Both the position numbers and the translations under genes were made by a program. The notes beneath the pieces are model-generated. The model did not search any database. It worked only from the letters and a program-made list of their open reading frames with translations, and was not told where the DNA came from. From Parus major (taxonomy: Eukaryota > Chordata > Aves > Passeriformes > Paridae), in assembly GCF_001522545.3 (NCBI RefSeq), contig NC_031769.1, forward strand, positions 13,741,617 through 13,805,616: a stretch of 64,000 nucleotides of DNA, in the 5' to 3' direction. This document shows, one piece after another, positions 51,625 through 64,000 of the stretch (the stretch's first letter is position 1; each line of letters opens with the position of its first letter).

Positions 51625-52051
51625 NNNNNNNNNNNNNNNNNNNNNNNNNNNNNNNNNNNNNNNNNNNNNNNNNNNNNNNNNNNNNNNNNNNNNNNNNNNN
51701 NNNNNNNNNNNNNNNNNNNNNNNNNNNNNNNNNNNNNNNNNNNNNNNNNNNNNNNNNNNNNNNNNNNNNNNNNNNNNNNNNNNNNNNNNNNNNNNNNNNN
51801 NNNNNNNNNNNNNNNNNNNNNNNNNNNNNNNNNNNNNNNNNNNNNNNNNNNNNNNNNNNNNNNNNNNNNNNNNNNNNNNNNNNNNNNNNNNNNNNNNNNN
51901 NNNNNNNNNNNNNNNNNNNNNNNNNNNNNNNNNNNNNNNNNNNNNNNNNNNNNNNNNNNNNNNNNNNNNNNNNNNNNNNNNNNNNNNNNNNNNNNNNNNN
52001 NNNNNNNNNNNNNNNNNNNNNNNNNNNNNNNNNNNNNNNNNNNNNNNNNNN
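51625..52051. other. Assembly gap (427 N)
   Basis: A run of N interrupts intron 2. The flanks, CCTC on the left and GGAATCAGG on the right, are ordinary unique sequence. Apparent open frames across it are artefacts. Confidence 0.99.
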
Positions 52052-55000
52052 GGAATCAGGGAGAATTTGTGCTCTGCTTAGACTTGCTGAGGACACAGCA
52101 GTCACTCAGAATCCTCTGAGAGCTCACGCTGCTTTCACCTCCATCAAGGTGCCTTGTGAGGCCCACGTGTGAGGAATTACGTCCCCTTGGTGCAGACACC
52201 TGGCAGTCCCATCTACAGGGAAGGCTGGTGTGTCTTCAAAGGATGGGTCAGTCCCTCAGTGCCCATGGGATGGGTTACCTTACAGGAGGCCCTGGAGTCT
52301 GGTCAGGCTGCACAGAGGAAGCTCGAATGAAAAGAAATGCAGCAGAGGCTGAGGTTACAGGCAGAAAATCAGCCTGTTCAGTGCTGCACCTATTTTTTTT
52401 ATTTTTAATATAATGTACTTCTTTTTCTTGTTGCTAATAAACTGGGATTAGAGTTGGTGTCCCTTGAGTGCCTGCAGCTTTTAAGCTTTTAGCTCTGGGA
52501 TACAGATTGCCTTGTGCCACAAGCACTGCAGTAAATCCCACACCTCTAACCCTCAGTAACTAATGGGGCACAAAGCCACAGTGCAGAACAACTTGAAGCT
52601 CTTTATTTAGATTTCTTCTTGCGATGCCTTCTGTTCAACTAAAGTGGAGACTTGTGAGGAATAAAAAAAAAAAGAAATCTTTGTAAAATAAAGGCAAAAG
52701 AAAGATACACACTAAGAAGAAAATTTTCAGAACCAAAGATAGTCTGACCAGGGTGGATAATTCACGTCAGGGAGAAATTTAGCAGCTTGGTTGGATGTGG
52801 AATCAGAGTAATAAAATAAAGAGAGACCTGGACATTTTTTTCATCCTAACAGGTGAATAGCCAAAGTATTCATAACAGCCATACAGATCAGAGCAGGCTG
52901 CAGAAAAATATGGCATACTTGGATGTAAATTATAGTTGTATATACTTCACTGATTGTTTCATAAGATTAAATGGCAGATAGATGTCAGCTGAATTCTGCC
53001 TATTTCTTGAGAAGGAATTTTTTAAGGAAAAAGGCATAAGATCTCACTGCCCTGGTAATAGGCAAATGTGTAGAAGCAGATTGTAGCTTGGCAGAATGGC
53101 TGGCTTCAGCAGCAGGCAGAGCTTTCCAGCACTTGCACCTCACTTCCTGCAGTACAACATGCAATGGTGCATTTCAGGGGTCTCCAGCATGTTCAGAACT
53201 AAACCCCAATGTAAGCACTGTTATCATTTACTAGAAACTGGTACTAGCAAATTCATCAAAATTTGAATTCTGCAGCTATTTACATTTTTCATTGCCCAGG
53301 GCTAATTTTATAGTATTGTTTGGCCTTTTCCTCAAAACCATAACTTACACTTTCCAAAAAAGAACATGTTTTTGCAATTCCTTAAAGAATTAGAGGAATT
53401 CTAGATTCCCTCATCTTTCCACAGGGAATCTCTTCCAGATATGGCTTTACTAAACCATAAAACTACAAGCAACAAGTAATGGCCTGTTCAGGTACCAGCT
53501 GGGAGGAGCAGGAAGTGCATGTGAACTCTTGCACTGCTGTTCATCCATCCCCACCCAAAAACCACTCACTGGCCTCGCACACTACAGAGGGTGCAAACAG
53601 AAGTGGGATATCTGGAAAGACCTAGGAAAGCAAAAAGGGAATGCTTTTTGCATCATGGCAAAGCAGCTGCATGAACATATTCACTGATTGTCCTCTCTTC
53701 TGGGCAGGCATCTCCTATTTTCACATCTGAACTCATGCTCTAGTCTTTCACCCAGAACTACACTCCATGGTTAGCGCCATGTTTATATTTACATTTCTCT
53801 GCCATAAGCCCTAAAGGACTATAAAATTACAAGAAATATTTGCCACACCATTGACAGCAGTAACTGAGTGAAGAATTGCCAAATGGGAAATCCAAATTTG
53901 CAAACTCAGTATTCTGGGCTGTATGCCAAGTCTGTCTGGGTGCTGTGGAGGTGAAACATTCAGTCTTCTCACAGGGATGCCAATGTGCCAACTGTATCCC
54001 TGGCACAGCATCTTCTGACAAACTTATGGAAAAGAACTGCTACCAAGTCCAGAGGGACATGCAAGCTGCTTTCTGAGCTTCCTTGGCAGCAACTCCATTT
54101 CCAAGTTGTGACTGTACTTTCTCCTATTTACAAGACCAGTTGTTTGTGATATGCTGTGGTCTCTGGTAGGATTTTGAAAAGTGCAAAAATGACAGCAGGA
54201 TGTTGGTTTCCAAGTATAAACTAGTAAAATCCACAGTAATTTTATTTCTCTAAGAAAAAAGTAATATAGATACTCGTTTACTGCAGCCCAGATATCATAT
54301 GTTGCCACCAGTGTGGGAGAATCCAAATCCATTTGTTAGCACCAAATGAAAAACATGATCATTAGAGTATGAAGGTTGTGAGGCTGATCTCTAAAGCTTC
54401 CTCTTTTCAAATTGTACTTCTTTCCCGTTGTCTCACAGCTAAACTTCTTCTCTGTCTGTCAGTAATTTTTCAAAATGAAAGAAAAAAAATAATAAAATCT
54501 TCCAATCTTCCATGGGGCTGCATGACCTCTAACTTGAAAAAATCCATTAGAAGAAAGCCTTTTAGTAACCAAATTGTGTCATTTACAACTGCACAGCAGC
54601 CAGGAAGAGCACCATAAATTACCATTCTGTAACTACAAGGGACAATGGAAAGTGTGGGCAGACTATTGCTATAAATGAGGAAAACTAGTAGAGTGACAGA
54701 ATTTAATTTGAATGGGGTTTTTTTTGCCTAATTTACTTCATATAATAACAAAATTGGTACTTCCAGGTTAGTTATTTTTTGGCTGTGGAAGACTTAGCAA
54801 GACCATATAACATTGTTTATTTTTAAGGTGTAGCAGAATAAAACCACTGAATCCAAGCCATTTGAATTTTTTGTCTCCTTTATACGAAGGAAAAAAATAA
54901 AATTTGCAAGGCATTTAGTTAATTTAGTTAATTTCCTTCTCATACAATTTGAAATTTTGTCTACTGTTGAAGCTTGAGCAAAGAATGGTGCCTGGGAAAG

Positions 55001-57234
55001 TGGTGAAATCATGTCACCATGGAATAAATGGAGCAAAGACTGTAACTCAGATGCTGTGGGTTTATGTGGTTACTCTTTCTTTTAATCTCTTTTTTAATCA
55101 ACAAGCAGTTGATTATATGGAGAAAGGTTGTCTTGTTAAAAATTCTCAATATGTATTTTTTTCCTAAAATCTAAAAACTAGTAGCATGTATCCCTGAGTA
55201 CTTTCAATTGGTTTTGCAGGGAACCTAGAACTGGCATTTTTAAGGATATTTCTGAGAAAGGAAAATAAAAAACAAACCAGACAAAACCTCAACAATTCTG
55301 AGGTCTCTTTACAACTCCTCTCCTGAATTTCAAATCCTTCTATACACATATCATAAAGACATTATAGAAAGAACAGAAGTCTAATTTTAAAAGCTACAGG
55401 CTACTTAAGTATCTGTAAAATTATCTCAGAAATGCATGTTTCCGCTTTGTAATTCCACCAGTCTGCACTGGGACAGTGAAGCCAGTGAGCTGAGCAATTG
55501 CTACTAGAAAAATCAAATACATAAAAAGAAATGTAGTTAACACAATATTTCACATATGTTAATGCTTACAGTTCCATCAGTGTCAGCTTTATTTTCTATT
55601 TGATATACACCAAAGCTGGCACACAATTTTAACTGATGAGGTAATGTCATTTTTAATTTAAGGAGCCTTAAGCTGTCCACTTTAACTAGTGATATCATCT
55701 TTGCAGCTGTCTCACAGGACTTCATGTAAACATAAGTAATGTGCCCTGGATGGTTTGGAGCAGAGTTGTTAAAAATGACATTGGTCATCATGAAGACATT
55801 TTTTTTCCTTTGATCTCTTTAAAAATGCCAGACACACTTTATTGTCCTGTCATTTTTAGCTCTTCCTTGTATATTAATATGCTTGGAACATTTCAGTGAG
55901 CATAACAGTAGAATATAAAGGTCTAAACAAATTAATGGCAACATTTTAATGTCAGTCGTAGTAAGATAATGAAAAGTAAATGAGATTGTCTGGCTAACAG
56001 CAACTTGTTAAATGAAAGGGCAGCGTGGCTGAGACACAGAGACTCGGGGCAGGGAAAAGCCTTTTGCTGCTGTTTGAGAGTCACAGGACACAACTCAAGC
56101 TCCAAATGCCACCACCTTCTAGGAGAAGATTAAACTGATTATACAGATTGGGTCTGATCCTCCTTCCTGTCTGGGGTCATGTGAAATCATCTGCTAATAA
56201 AACTTAAGAACAGACCTGTCTCTGCACCTGCAGCTTCCCCCCTCCCATGACTTTCATTCTCGTTTGTATTCCCTGGGCTGGTTCAGCACCACCAGCTTGC
56301 TGGGCTTGCTCTCCTCAGCCCTTGAGCACCAAATCTGTCAGAGCAGACCCTGCACGTTGCCATCTCTGGTGACGGGGCTGAGGAGCCCTAACGTGTTGCT
56401 CAAAGACAAACTGTTAGTACCAATCATTATTTGGTTATTACATGCTTTTCCTTATACAGTCTTAGGTTTGATGCAAATAATCACAGAGGTTTTAGCCCAG
56501 TCTGTCTAGTAATCACATGCTGTATAAATATGAATGTTGTAACATGCATTTCTTGATTCAAATACCTAAATAAAGTTGATTTGTATTGAAACAATTTTTG
56601 TCTGAGAAAAATCAAGTGCTGTGACTGACTTGTGGATTTTGTGATGTGCTCCAAACTATTGGTCCAGATAATAAGGAAAATAACAGATTTTTCTACCATT
56701 GATCTGCAACATGATGGAGTTTTGAACAAAATCTGATGTTTAGGGATTTATTTATTATTCCATGGACATATGTTTGGAGGACAGCATATGGAAATCAAAG
56801 TATTGTTCATAAAGAGCTACAGCCAAAAAGACATTTTTGAATTCATAACAGAACTTCACAGTTTGAAAAGAATGCTATGCATTATGTATTGATAACAACA
56901 CTACACAGACAAAGGAACACAATTTAATAATACAGAATTGTGCTCGTGAGATTTCCTTTTTTTTTTTTTTTGTTAATTGGTTACTTTAGCTGACATTGTC
57001 TGCAAGCATAATGGACACCATTCTTCCTAATAGTTCCATGTTGCCAGATGATGTCTACAGACATAATGTAGTCCATTTTAATTATTTCATTTTGCTTACA
57101 TCTTTCAGCATAATGCATTTTCCAAGCAAGCTAGCATTTTTCTTGATTATCTATGTTGTGTTATGGTTTCTAAATTAATTAGGTCTCCTTCTTTCCTGGA
57201 AGTTAAAAGTTTCTTCCTTCCATTTATCTACCAG
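52052..57234 (+). other. NRP1: NRP1 intron 2, terminal part
   Basis: AT-rich apart from a mildly GC-richer 300 bases next to the gap. A poly-T run lies at 56,957-56,971. The intron ends with a pyrimidine-rich tract and the acceptor CTACCAG at 57,234. No gene or named repeat is seen. Confidence 0.8.
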
Positions 57235-57416
57235 GTATGATTATGTTGAAGTGATTGATGGAGATAATGCTGAAGGACGCTTATGGGGAAAGTACTGTGG
57301 AAAAATTGCTCCCCCTCCTTTAGTGTCTTCAGGACCATATCTTTTTATTAAATTTGTTTCCGACTATGAGACACATGGAGCAGGATTTTCTATCCGTTAT
57401 GAAGTTTTCAAAAGAG
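57235..57416 (+). CDS. NRP1: Neuropilin-1 exon 3 (second half of CUB domain a1)
   Basis: This exon encodes residues 81 (split) to 142 (split), from YDYVEVIDGDNAEG to FSIRYEVFKRG. It completes the a1 CUB domain with C102, the expected partner of C80. The CUB signature YDYVEVIDG, the strand GKYCGKIAPPP and the segment LFIKFVSDYETHGAGFSIRY are all intact. It is nearly identical to human NRP1 in the last third and more diverged at residues 88-101, where the bird-like IDGDNAEGRLWGKY replaces the human sequence. Intron phases are 2 at the left and 1 at the right. The donor is GTGAGA. Codon use is AT-rich, in contrast to exon 2. Confidence 0.97.
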
Positions 57417-60400
57417 GTGAGAAACAATTCATTGTTACATAGTTCATAACCTGTGATTTTTACTTCCATCAGAAAGTTCACCATAATTCTTTGGAATGGG
57501 GAAAATGCATGAAAATGCTTGAAAGAGAAAATCGTATTACCCTAGTAATTCCAAGGCGGGGTTTGTATTCAGTGGGTGTAAATCATCATGAATCCAGTGG
57601 GTCAGCTGTGTCTGAGGGCTGACTCCTCTGCATGAAATATGGTAGTTTTTGTCAGCTGTTTGTTTCAACCATCTTAAAACCATTAGCTTTATTGCTTTTT
57701 TTTTTTTTTTAATAATAATTACTGTGTGATTTACAATGTTACTGCCTCAACAGCACTGCAACCTTCTGAGTCCCTGGCTGATTTTGGTTAGTGTTTTGCT
57801 CTGTGCTCCCAAGAGATGGCTGTGGGCTCGGAAAGGACCCGAGTACACGTGGGCAGCAGATGATGTTGCTGCTGCTTTAACAAATCATGTTTGGGAAGCA
57901 AAGGAGAGAAGCAGCTCACACTGATCACAGGCATGACCTGCTGGGTGCTCGTGCCAGGAGTTAGTGCCAGTGAGCACAATTAGCTTTATGGGGCACAGAG
58001 AAAGCCCAGAGAAACAGAGTGCAGGATTAACCAGAGAGAGACACTCCCTCTTTTATAACACTCTTCCCAATTCAATAGCTTAGAAGGGCTGTAAGGTCAC
58101 TCTTTTTGCCATACATCTTCCCTATAGCTGGATGGAGATTAATAATTTATATGTTCCATTCATGGAGAATACAGGACCAAAACTCGTAATATATAAAAAT
58201 ATAATAATATTCATTTTATAGAAAAAAAATTTGACTTCAACATCAATGTTTAGGGACATATTCACAAAAGCAGCTCAAAAACTTCAAATTTCCAATGCAC
58301 ACCACTCCCAGTCAGTGCCCCATTTTCAGAACCAGTCCAAGTCCCTTTTATGCACCTAAACCAAAGCCAGATTTTCAGCTGTGTTCAGAGCGCACTCTTG
58401 GTGGCAGCTGTACTGCTAATGAGCAGAAGCACAGTAGTGAAGTCTCTTTTCTATTGCTATTGCTGCTCTGCACAGTGCTAATTGGGGCCACAGACCTCTT
58501 GTTCACCATCTTCCCCGTCTGTAAATCCACTCTTGACTCCCAGAAATTCTTTTGCTGACCTTCAGGGTCACATTTTTTGAAAGAATTCAGCATCCAAATG
58601 ACACCAAACTTTCCTAAAGAAAAAATTTCTATTTATTTTGATGTGCTTAGGAGCCTAAACTCTTGAAAATGTGTTCTAATGTTTCTCAGTGCTTATGTAT
58701 GCAGTACCATCTTTCATAAAGAACAAGGCTGAAACACAAGAAGAAGTGAAAGAATGATATGTGAAACAATCTATTTTAGTAACTGAACCGTTTTAAGGAA
58801 AAGGTTTTATTTATTTCCTAACAGTATGGTGACAACTCAGAACTCTGACAGGAACATTGTGTTTATTTCCTTGTGTGGTCATTTACATGTCTCAAAGATA
58901 CACATTAACCATGTTAAAATGGCATTATGAATGAGATTTTACACACATGGAAGTCAGGAAACTCAAAATTATGGCTCCCAGAGCAACTTTAGCTCCAGTT
59001 CATTCCACGTAAACTGTATATTAAGGCAGGACAGTTATCACCATGCGGTGTTAGAAAATGCCATGTGTACACAAAGGATACAAATTATCATTGCTGTGGG
59101 AACACAGCTCTATTTAACTTCTGAGAAAATGCATATATGCTATACCAGTTTTGCATTTTAATATCTGTGCCAAATAAAGCAGTTCACCCTTTTGCACAGG
59201 TGAAGCTCAGCTGCTCACACCAAAAAAATATGTCTGGTTTAGCATATTCACAACTTATAATTTCCCAGGTATGGGAAGAACCAAGCCCAAGGTCCTGCGG
59301 AGCTGAGCTGAAGGCTGAGCCTCATTCCAGCACAATGTATTTTTGCCCATTGCTCTTTACTTCTCATTCAGCTCCATGGCCAGAGAGATACTGAAGAAGT
59401 TGTAGTCAGGACTAAAACATGAAACACATTTTGCCCAACACTTAGCCCACATGAAATGTTCATCATTTTGGCTTGGGCAGGCGTTCTATTTTAGGGTGGA
59501 TGAGTGACGTATTCGCTAGAAAAGGATCTACACAGTTCACATTCAACTTTCCTAACTTTAGTCAACTAAATTTATGGTGTAAACTGAAAGAAAAGAAAGT
59601 GTCAACCAAGAAGGCAAATGATTTTTTGGCTCACTGACACCCACAGATAGCAGATTAAATTATCCCCAATGTCATCTATTTTCCTTTGCTCTCTCTGTTG
59701 CCTCCTCTCTGCCTTTCCTTCAGTTCTCATCTCTTCCTTTGTTTCATACACATGTGCACATGTAGTTGTTCCACCTCAGAAGTATCTACTTTTGGTATCT
59801 CCACTGGAACCTTTTCTGCCAGTTTTCCATGCACATTGTCCCATGGAGTTCCTCATAGCCTCTGTAATTCCTGCAGCTGCTTCACAGTGTCTATAAAGGG
59901 TCAAAATCTTTGGAGGGCATTTTAGTGAGACAGCTCCCCTGAAAACAGTTTCTGTTTTTGCACCAGATTGACTCGAACATGTTTAAAATAAAGCAAGCTG
60001 GCATCAGGATACCATGTGTGAGTATAGGAGCCTGACAATTGCACACACTCAAAGCCAAGATCTGGCTGTATTTAATAAAGTAATAATGATCCTGGCTTAC
60101 ATTTTATATTGCATCTTTTATTGGATTCCAAGAGGAGTACAGAGCACTTTAGACTATGAATGGCATAGCAAAGCTATTTTATCCTGGAACAGCAGCTACT
60201 GGTGGGAGTGAGGAGCAACAACCAGAATATAACCCTCCCCTACACGACAAGGAGACAAGGGAATGACAGGGAGAGAAGAGGAATATTCGACTAATGTGCA
60301 AGGGGGTGATTTAATTACAGGCAAAATGTAATTTCCCAAATTAGAATGGGTCAGGTTACATGAGCATCAATATTCACATCTTCCAAAATATGCCACGAAG

Positions 60401-61885
60401 TGTTCTGAATATTGATGTGATAGTTCAAGAATTTCCTCTCAGTGTCTGTTGAAGGGCAAGATTACCTGAACTGAGTAAATTCATTCAGACCTCTCTCTTG
60501 CGAGCTGAATTTAGCTGGGAGGTGGCCAGATCTGTGGGGGGTAATATGCTTGGCACATTCACAATGAAAACATTTTCTATAGTGAAATAAGAGTATTCAT
60601 ATATGCAACAAGGCAGACTGTTTTCCTTCAATGATCTGTGTTAGGCACTGGAAATCCTCTAAGGCTCCTGACTACAGTCTCTAAGGATGCTGGGCATCCT
60701 CATCCAGACTGGGGCCTCACACACATCATCCTCCAGCACAGACCTGCCTGTTGCAGCCAAGCTGTGCTCTCCATGTCCTTCCTCTCCCCCACTCTGAGCA
60801 CCCTCATTTAGGTCATCCCACCCAAACTCCTCAGGCCAGCTGATATCCACCAGTGCCCCAAGCCCTGTAAATCACTCTATTAAATTTGGAGTGTCAAAAG
60901 GCAGAGGGGGGTACCTTTGCCGACCTTGTGGGAAGATGTGTGGGCAGTGCCTGCAGCTGAATTCTGAGCATACCTGCAGGTGTGGGATCCAGAGAGAGGA
61001 TTCCAGAGGGACCTAAATAAAGGAGAAATGAGATCCATCAACAGGAGAGAGATTCCAGTTTGTCCCCTGTATTCACAAAGGCAAATCCAGTGACCTGGCC
61101 TTTTATACCCTTACATCTTTACTATCACTTTTCTGCTCCACCAACAGCACTGTTTGGAGCATCCCATTATGCCATAGTGGGAACATCAGGGAAAGCTGGT
61201 GTGTCAACATTGACATTAGGTGACTTCTAGCAACACTGCCTGTAATCACACAGTTTATCATGCCCACACTAACAGCAACATTTTACTGGTGCACCTGTGT
61301 CAACACCACTCAGAATGAGTCACTCACCCTCAGTACATGTACGAATTACCTTTCACATTTAGTTTGTCAAGGAGGCATAGGTCACATCTGGCAGAGTTAC
61401 TGAGTCAGTGCTCCAGGAATCTGAAACCACTACTCCCTCTACTGAATTCACTCACCCGCTTTTGTAGAAAATTCTATTTCACCAATAAAAGCCTGTCAGC
61501 CATAAGATTTAAAGATTTGAGCTTGAAGGGGCTATAATTATTTCTCTAGGGCTCTGTCGAGATTTCTGCAGCTTACACTTTCATTGTTCCCGCATGACTT
61601 TGTATTTGTCATAATTTTTTCTAGAGCTGGTACAAGTTTTCATATTGTTCCATACAAATTGAGAATTGAAGATCAGACAGTACATGCGAATTGGGCTTTA
61701 AATGACTGACTATCAATAATAGGAACAAGCTGGCTGAATGATTAATGCAGCGATTAAAATGAGGTGTTTCATTGAAAAGCCACCTTTGCTGCTGGAGAGA
61801 CAATACAACCTAATTTGTTTTCCAACTAACTGCTTTGCTCAGTAGCACAGTGTTAACCCAGTTGATTTTTCTCCTTCTCCTACAG
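57417..61885 (+). other. NRP1: NRP1 intron 3
   Basis: This is a 4,469-base phase-1 intron with a GTGAGA donor and a TTCTCCTACAG acceptor. It holds a poly-T run at 57,696-57,710, a hairpin at 60,365-60,417 and a C-rich patch at about 60,660-60,860. No gene or named repeat is recognised. Confidence 0.9.
60365..60417. repeat. Hairpin with 12-bp perfect arms in intron 3
   Basis: CATCAATATTCA at 60,365-60,376 is exactly complementary to TGAATATTGATG at 60,406-60,417. The 29-base loop can pair further (CA and CTTC with GAAG and TG) across small bulges, leaving a 13-base apical loop. It may be a small RNA-like hairpin, a decayed inverted-repeat element or chance. Confidence 0.6.
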
Positions 61886-62113
61886 GACCTGAATGTTCCA
61901 GAAACTTTACTTCATCAAGTGGAGTGATAAAGTCCCCTGGATTCCCTGAAAAATATCCCAATAGCCTTGAATGCACTTACATTATCTTTGCACCAAAGAT
62001 GTCAGAGATTATACTGGAATTTGAAAGCTTTGAGCTAGAACCTGATTCAAATACTCCAGGGGGAGCATTCTGTCGCTATGACCGATTGGAAATCTGGGAT
62101 GGATTCCCTGATG
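61886..62113 (+). CDS. NRP1: Neuropilin-1 exon 4 (most of CUB domain a2)
   Basis: This exon encodes residues 142 (split) to 217 plus the first base of codon 218, from GPECSRNFTSSSGVIKSPGF to IWDGFPD. It opens CUB domain a2. C145 and C171 are the expected disulfide pair, and C204 should pair with a cysteine in the next exon. NFT at 148-150 is a sequon at the place where human NRP1 is glycosylated (Asn150). E193 and D207 match two of the three human calcium ligands (E195 and D209); the third lies in the next exon. The donor is GTAAGA in phase 1. The stretch KSPGFPEKYPNSLECTYI is essentially the same as human. Translation past 62,113 is intron. Confidence 0.97.
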
Positions 62114-64000
62114 GTAAGAGAAAAATGGACTTTAATATGCATAACCATTACTGTGTAGTGGCCTGCAGAAGGCATATTCCCATTTTTTAAACTGTCATGC
62201 TAGAGAGATCCGTACTTGATTTATGTGAAGTGAGTTGAATTAAAAAGAAATGGAGAAAATGCTCTGTAAATTCATTCAGTAAAGCATATCATAGTGTGAA
62301 TGATTTTTTTTTTTTATGAAATATGTTCGATTTTAACAGTTGGCTTAGAAGAAACCTCTGTGTTCAGTGGTAATATGTGAGAAACCTGCTACACCAAAAT
62401 AAATTAAATGTGAAGCCTTATAATTAGTCTCCAGATTTTCACAGCTAACCCATGAGCATAGTCCAGACATTTCCAACAAATTGCAGAAACTGGACTTCAG
62501 GTACTGACCCTTTGACTTGCAGAAGAGCTGTATTACAGACCAGCTGCCAAAGCAGAGTATTTCTTTGCCAGAAAAAATGTGGTGTCCATGCAGTTGAAAT
62601 CATGGTGACTACACAATTAGCCAGGTCAGTAAACAGCCACTGAGCTATTCATTCAGATGGCTTCAGTGACTGGGCACTGCAGGGTTCCTCCACTATATTA
62701 CTCTCTCTTCCAGCAGTTTAAGCAAATCCAAAGGTTTTATCTTAATTTGTTAATTTATAATCTCTGATTAGATGGCCTCATGTGTCAGGGTGGGTGTGTT
62801 GGGTACCCTTCTGGAACATTTCTGCCATCTCAGTAATTTTCCACTTAGTTGTTGACCTCACTTGACCTTGTGCACATTCACTAAGTGCATAGCTAGATAT
62901 TAGCTAACCCTATAGAGCCAGAGGGACTCAATTCACCCTCTGCCCAACCCCATATCCCTGCTTTACACTGAGTCTGACAAATAAAATAGCTGCATGATTT
63001 CTCTATGTTTTTCATGTACAATCTTGGGTCTGCAAGGTTCAAATCTCCCTTAAGCAGGGCAGGTACCAGTTCTCCAAGGAACCAGAGGCTGCAGCTCCAG
63101 CCTCAAAGGGATTGCTCCAGCTGAATGCCCAACCTTCAGGGTCCCAAATGCCTATATGAGCTGTGGAAACAGCTGTGTAAAGCTGATTATTAGTGATGCC
63201 TTTTTCACTGTTTCTGTGTTTGGCATAAGCTGATAAAGAGAAGCATCTTGAAGCTGTCCTTTTTCTTAATTTTTAATTTGTAGCAAAATTCAGTGACTGA
63301 AGATTTATGCTGTTTGTGTTGGGCACTAATTACAACTATTTCCATTTTCCACTTGTGTGATAACTCATATTAATAGATTTTTTGTTTGTTTTATGAACAG
63401 CACTGGCAGTTTCTACAAACTGCTAATCCTACATTAATATTTGATTTCAATGAAAATATATAACTTAAGAAATATATTTTAATAACACATTAAAATTTGC
63501 CTGTTTTCCTAAATAAATTCTCAATATAATTTTGCTTAAAGCTTCCATTGATGCTGCAGGAAATATATGTCTTTTAACATATATTTTATCTTTTTTTTTT
63601 TATTTTATGCTTAATGGGTTTATCATGGCTTTTTTCAATCCACTTCAATAAAGAGTGAAGAAAGACCCATAACAGTAGCTAAAAGACTATTTAGTATTTA
63701 ATGCCTCAATTAGGAAAACAATATTTTAACAGTACAATAAAGATGTCTGGAACATTTAATAATAGGTTTATTTGTACATAGGCCAAATTTGTCCTGTAAA
63801 GCTTGCATTTAAACTGATATTTGAAAAGATGATCCAGTAAATCAATTAATGTGTAATATAACCAAAAAGAAATGCATTATTGCCAGTGTAGAGGGTTTCA
63901 AAGCAGTAATTTCCTGGTTCAAGAAAGTGGCTGAGCCATACTGACGACCAATTATCAACAAGCATTATCGGCCTTCCACAAACTGTCTCACAAACTCTCT
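62114..64000 (+). other. NRP1: NRP1 intron 4, partial
   Basis: Intron sequence running off the right edge. It starts GTAAGAG and is AT-rich, with poly-T runs at 62,304-62,315 and 63,591-63,601. The next exon, expected to continue VGPHIG in a2, is not in the window. Confidence 0.9.

Noticed and set aside
51541..52119. Open frames of 169-192 codons spanning the gap
   Set aside because: They are open only because N codons are not stops.
60660..60860. C-rich patch in intron 3 considered as a decayed repeat or pseudogene
   Set aside because: I could not match it to any repeat or protein; the minus-strand frame of 63 codons is uninformative.
61924..62190. Treating the reading frame through exon 4 as a separate small gene
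   Set aside because: It is NRP1 exon 4 read on past the GTAAGA donor into intron 4.

Overview
The window is vertebrate nuclear DNA, almost certainly from a bird and probably a neoavian or passerine species. It covers the promoter and first four coding exons of neuropilin-1 (NRP1) on the + strand. Four exons join in frame through GT-AG introns into 217 complete codons plus the first base of the next. They encode a signal peptide, the whole first CUB domain (a1) and most of the second (a2). The match to NRP1 is close along the whole length. The bird call rests on an avian-type CR1 LINE tail at about 29.2 kb, a solo LTR of a family widespread in bird genomes at 36.2-36.8 kb, bird-like NRP1 residues, and an otherwise repeat-poor, AT-rich intron landscape.

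Layout. 1-9,950 is AT-rich DNA upstream of NRP1 with no recognisable gene. About 9,960-11,560 is a dense CpG island holding the promoter and 5' leader. Exon 1 coding is 11,305-11,371. Intron 1 (3.2 kb) follows, then exon 2 (14,587-14,761), which has its own GC-rich, CpG-rich block. Intron 2 is very long (42.5 kb, 14,762-57,234) and carries the LTR, the CR1 remnant, a GC-rich block at 19.1-20.1 kb, poly-T tracts and a 427-base run of N. Exon 3 is 57,235-57,416, intron 3 is 4.5 kb, exon 4 is 61,886-62,113, and intron 4 runs off the right edge.

How the parts work together. NRP1 is a single-pass cell-surface co-receptor for class 3 semaphorins and VEGF family members, used in axon guidance and blood vessel growth. 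The parts seen here are its secretion signal and the N-terminal CUB module, including two of the three calcium ligands expected in a2. The transmembrane segment and short cytoplasmic tail lie beyond the window.

I found no new enzyme system, mobile gene cassette or CRISPR-like array, and I do not think one is present. The observations most worth checking are a candidate small intron in the 5' leader, a chain of upstream ORFs before the NRP1 start, an in-frame ATG in the CpG block of exon 2 that could give an alternative N-terminus, an open frame behind a good 3' splice site at 39.1 kb, and a 53-base hairpin in intron 3. All functional readings of these are inference.
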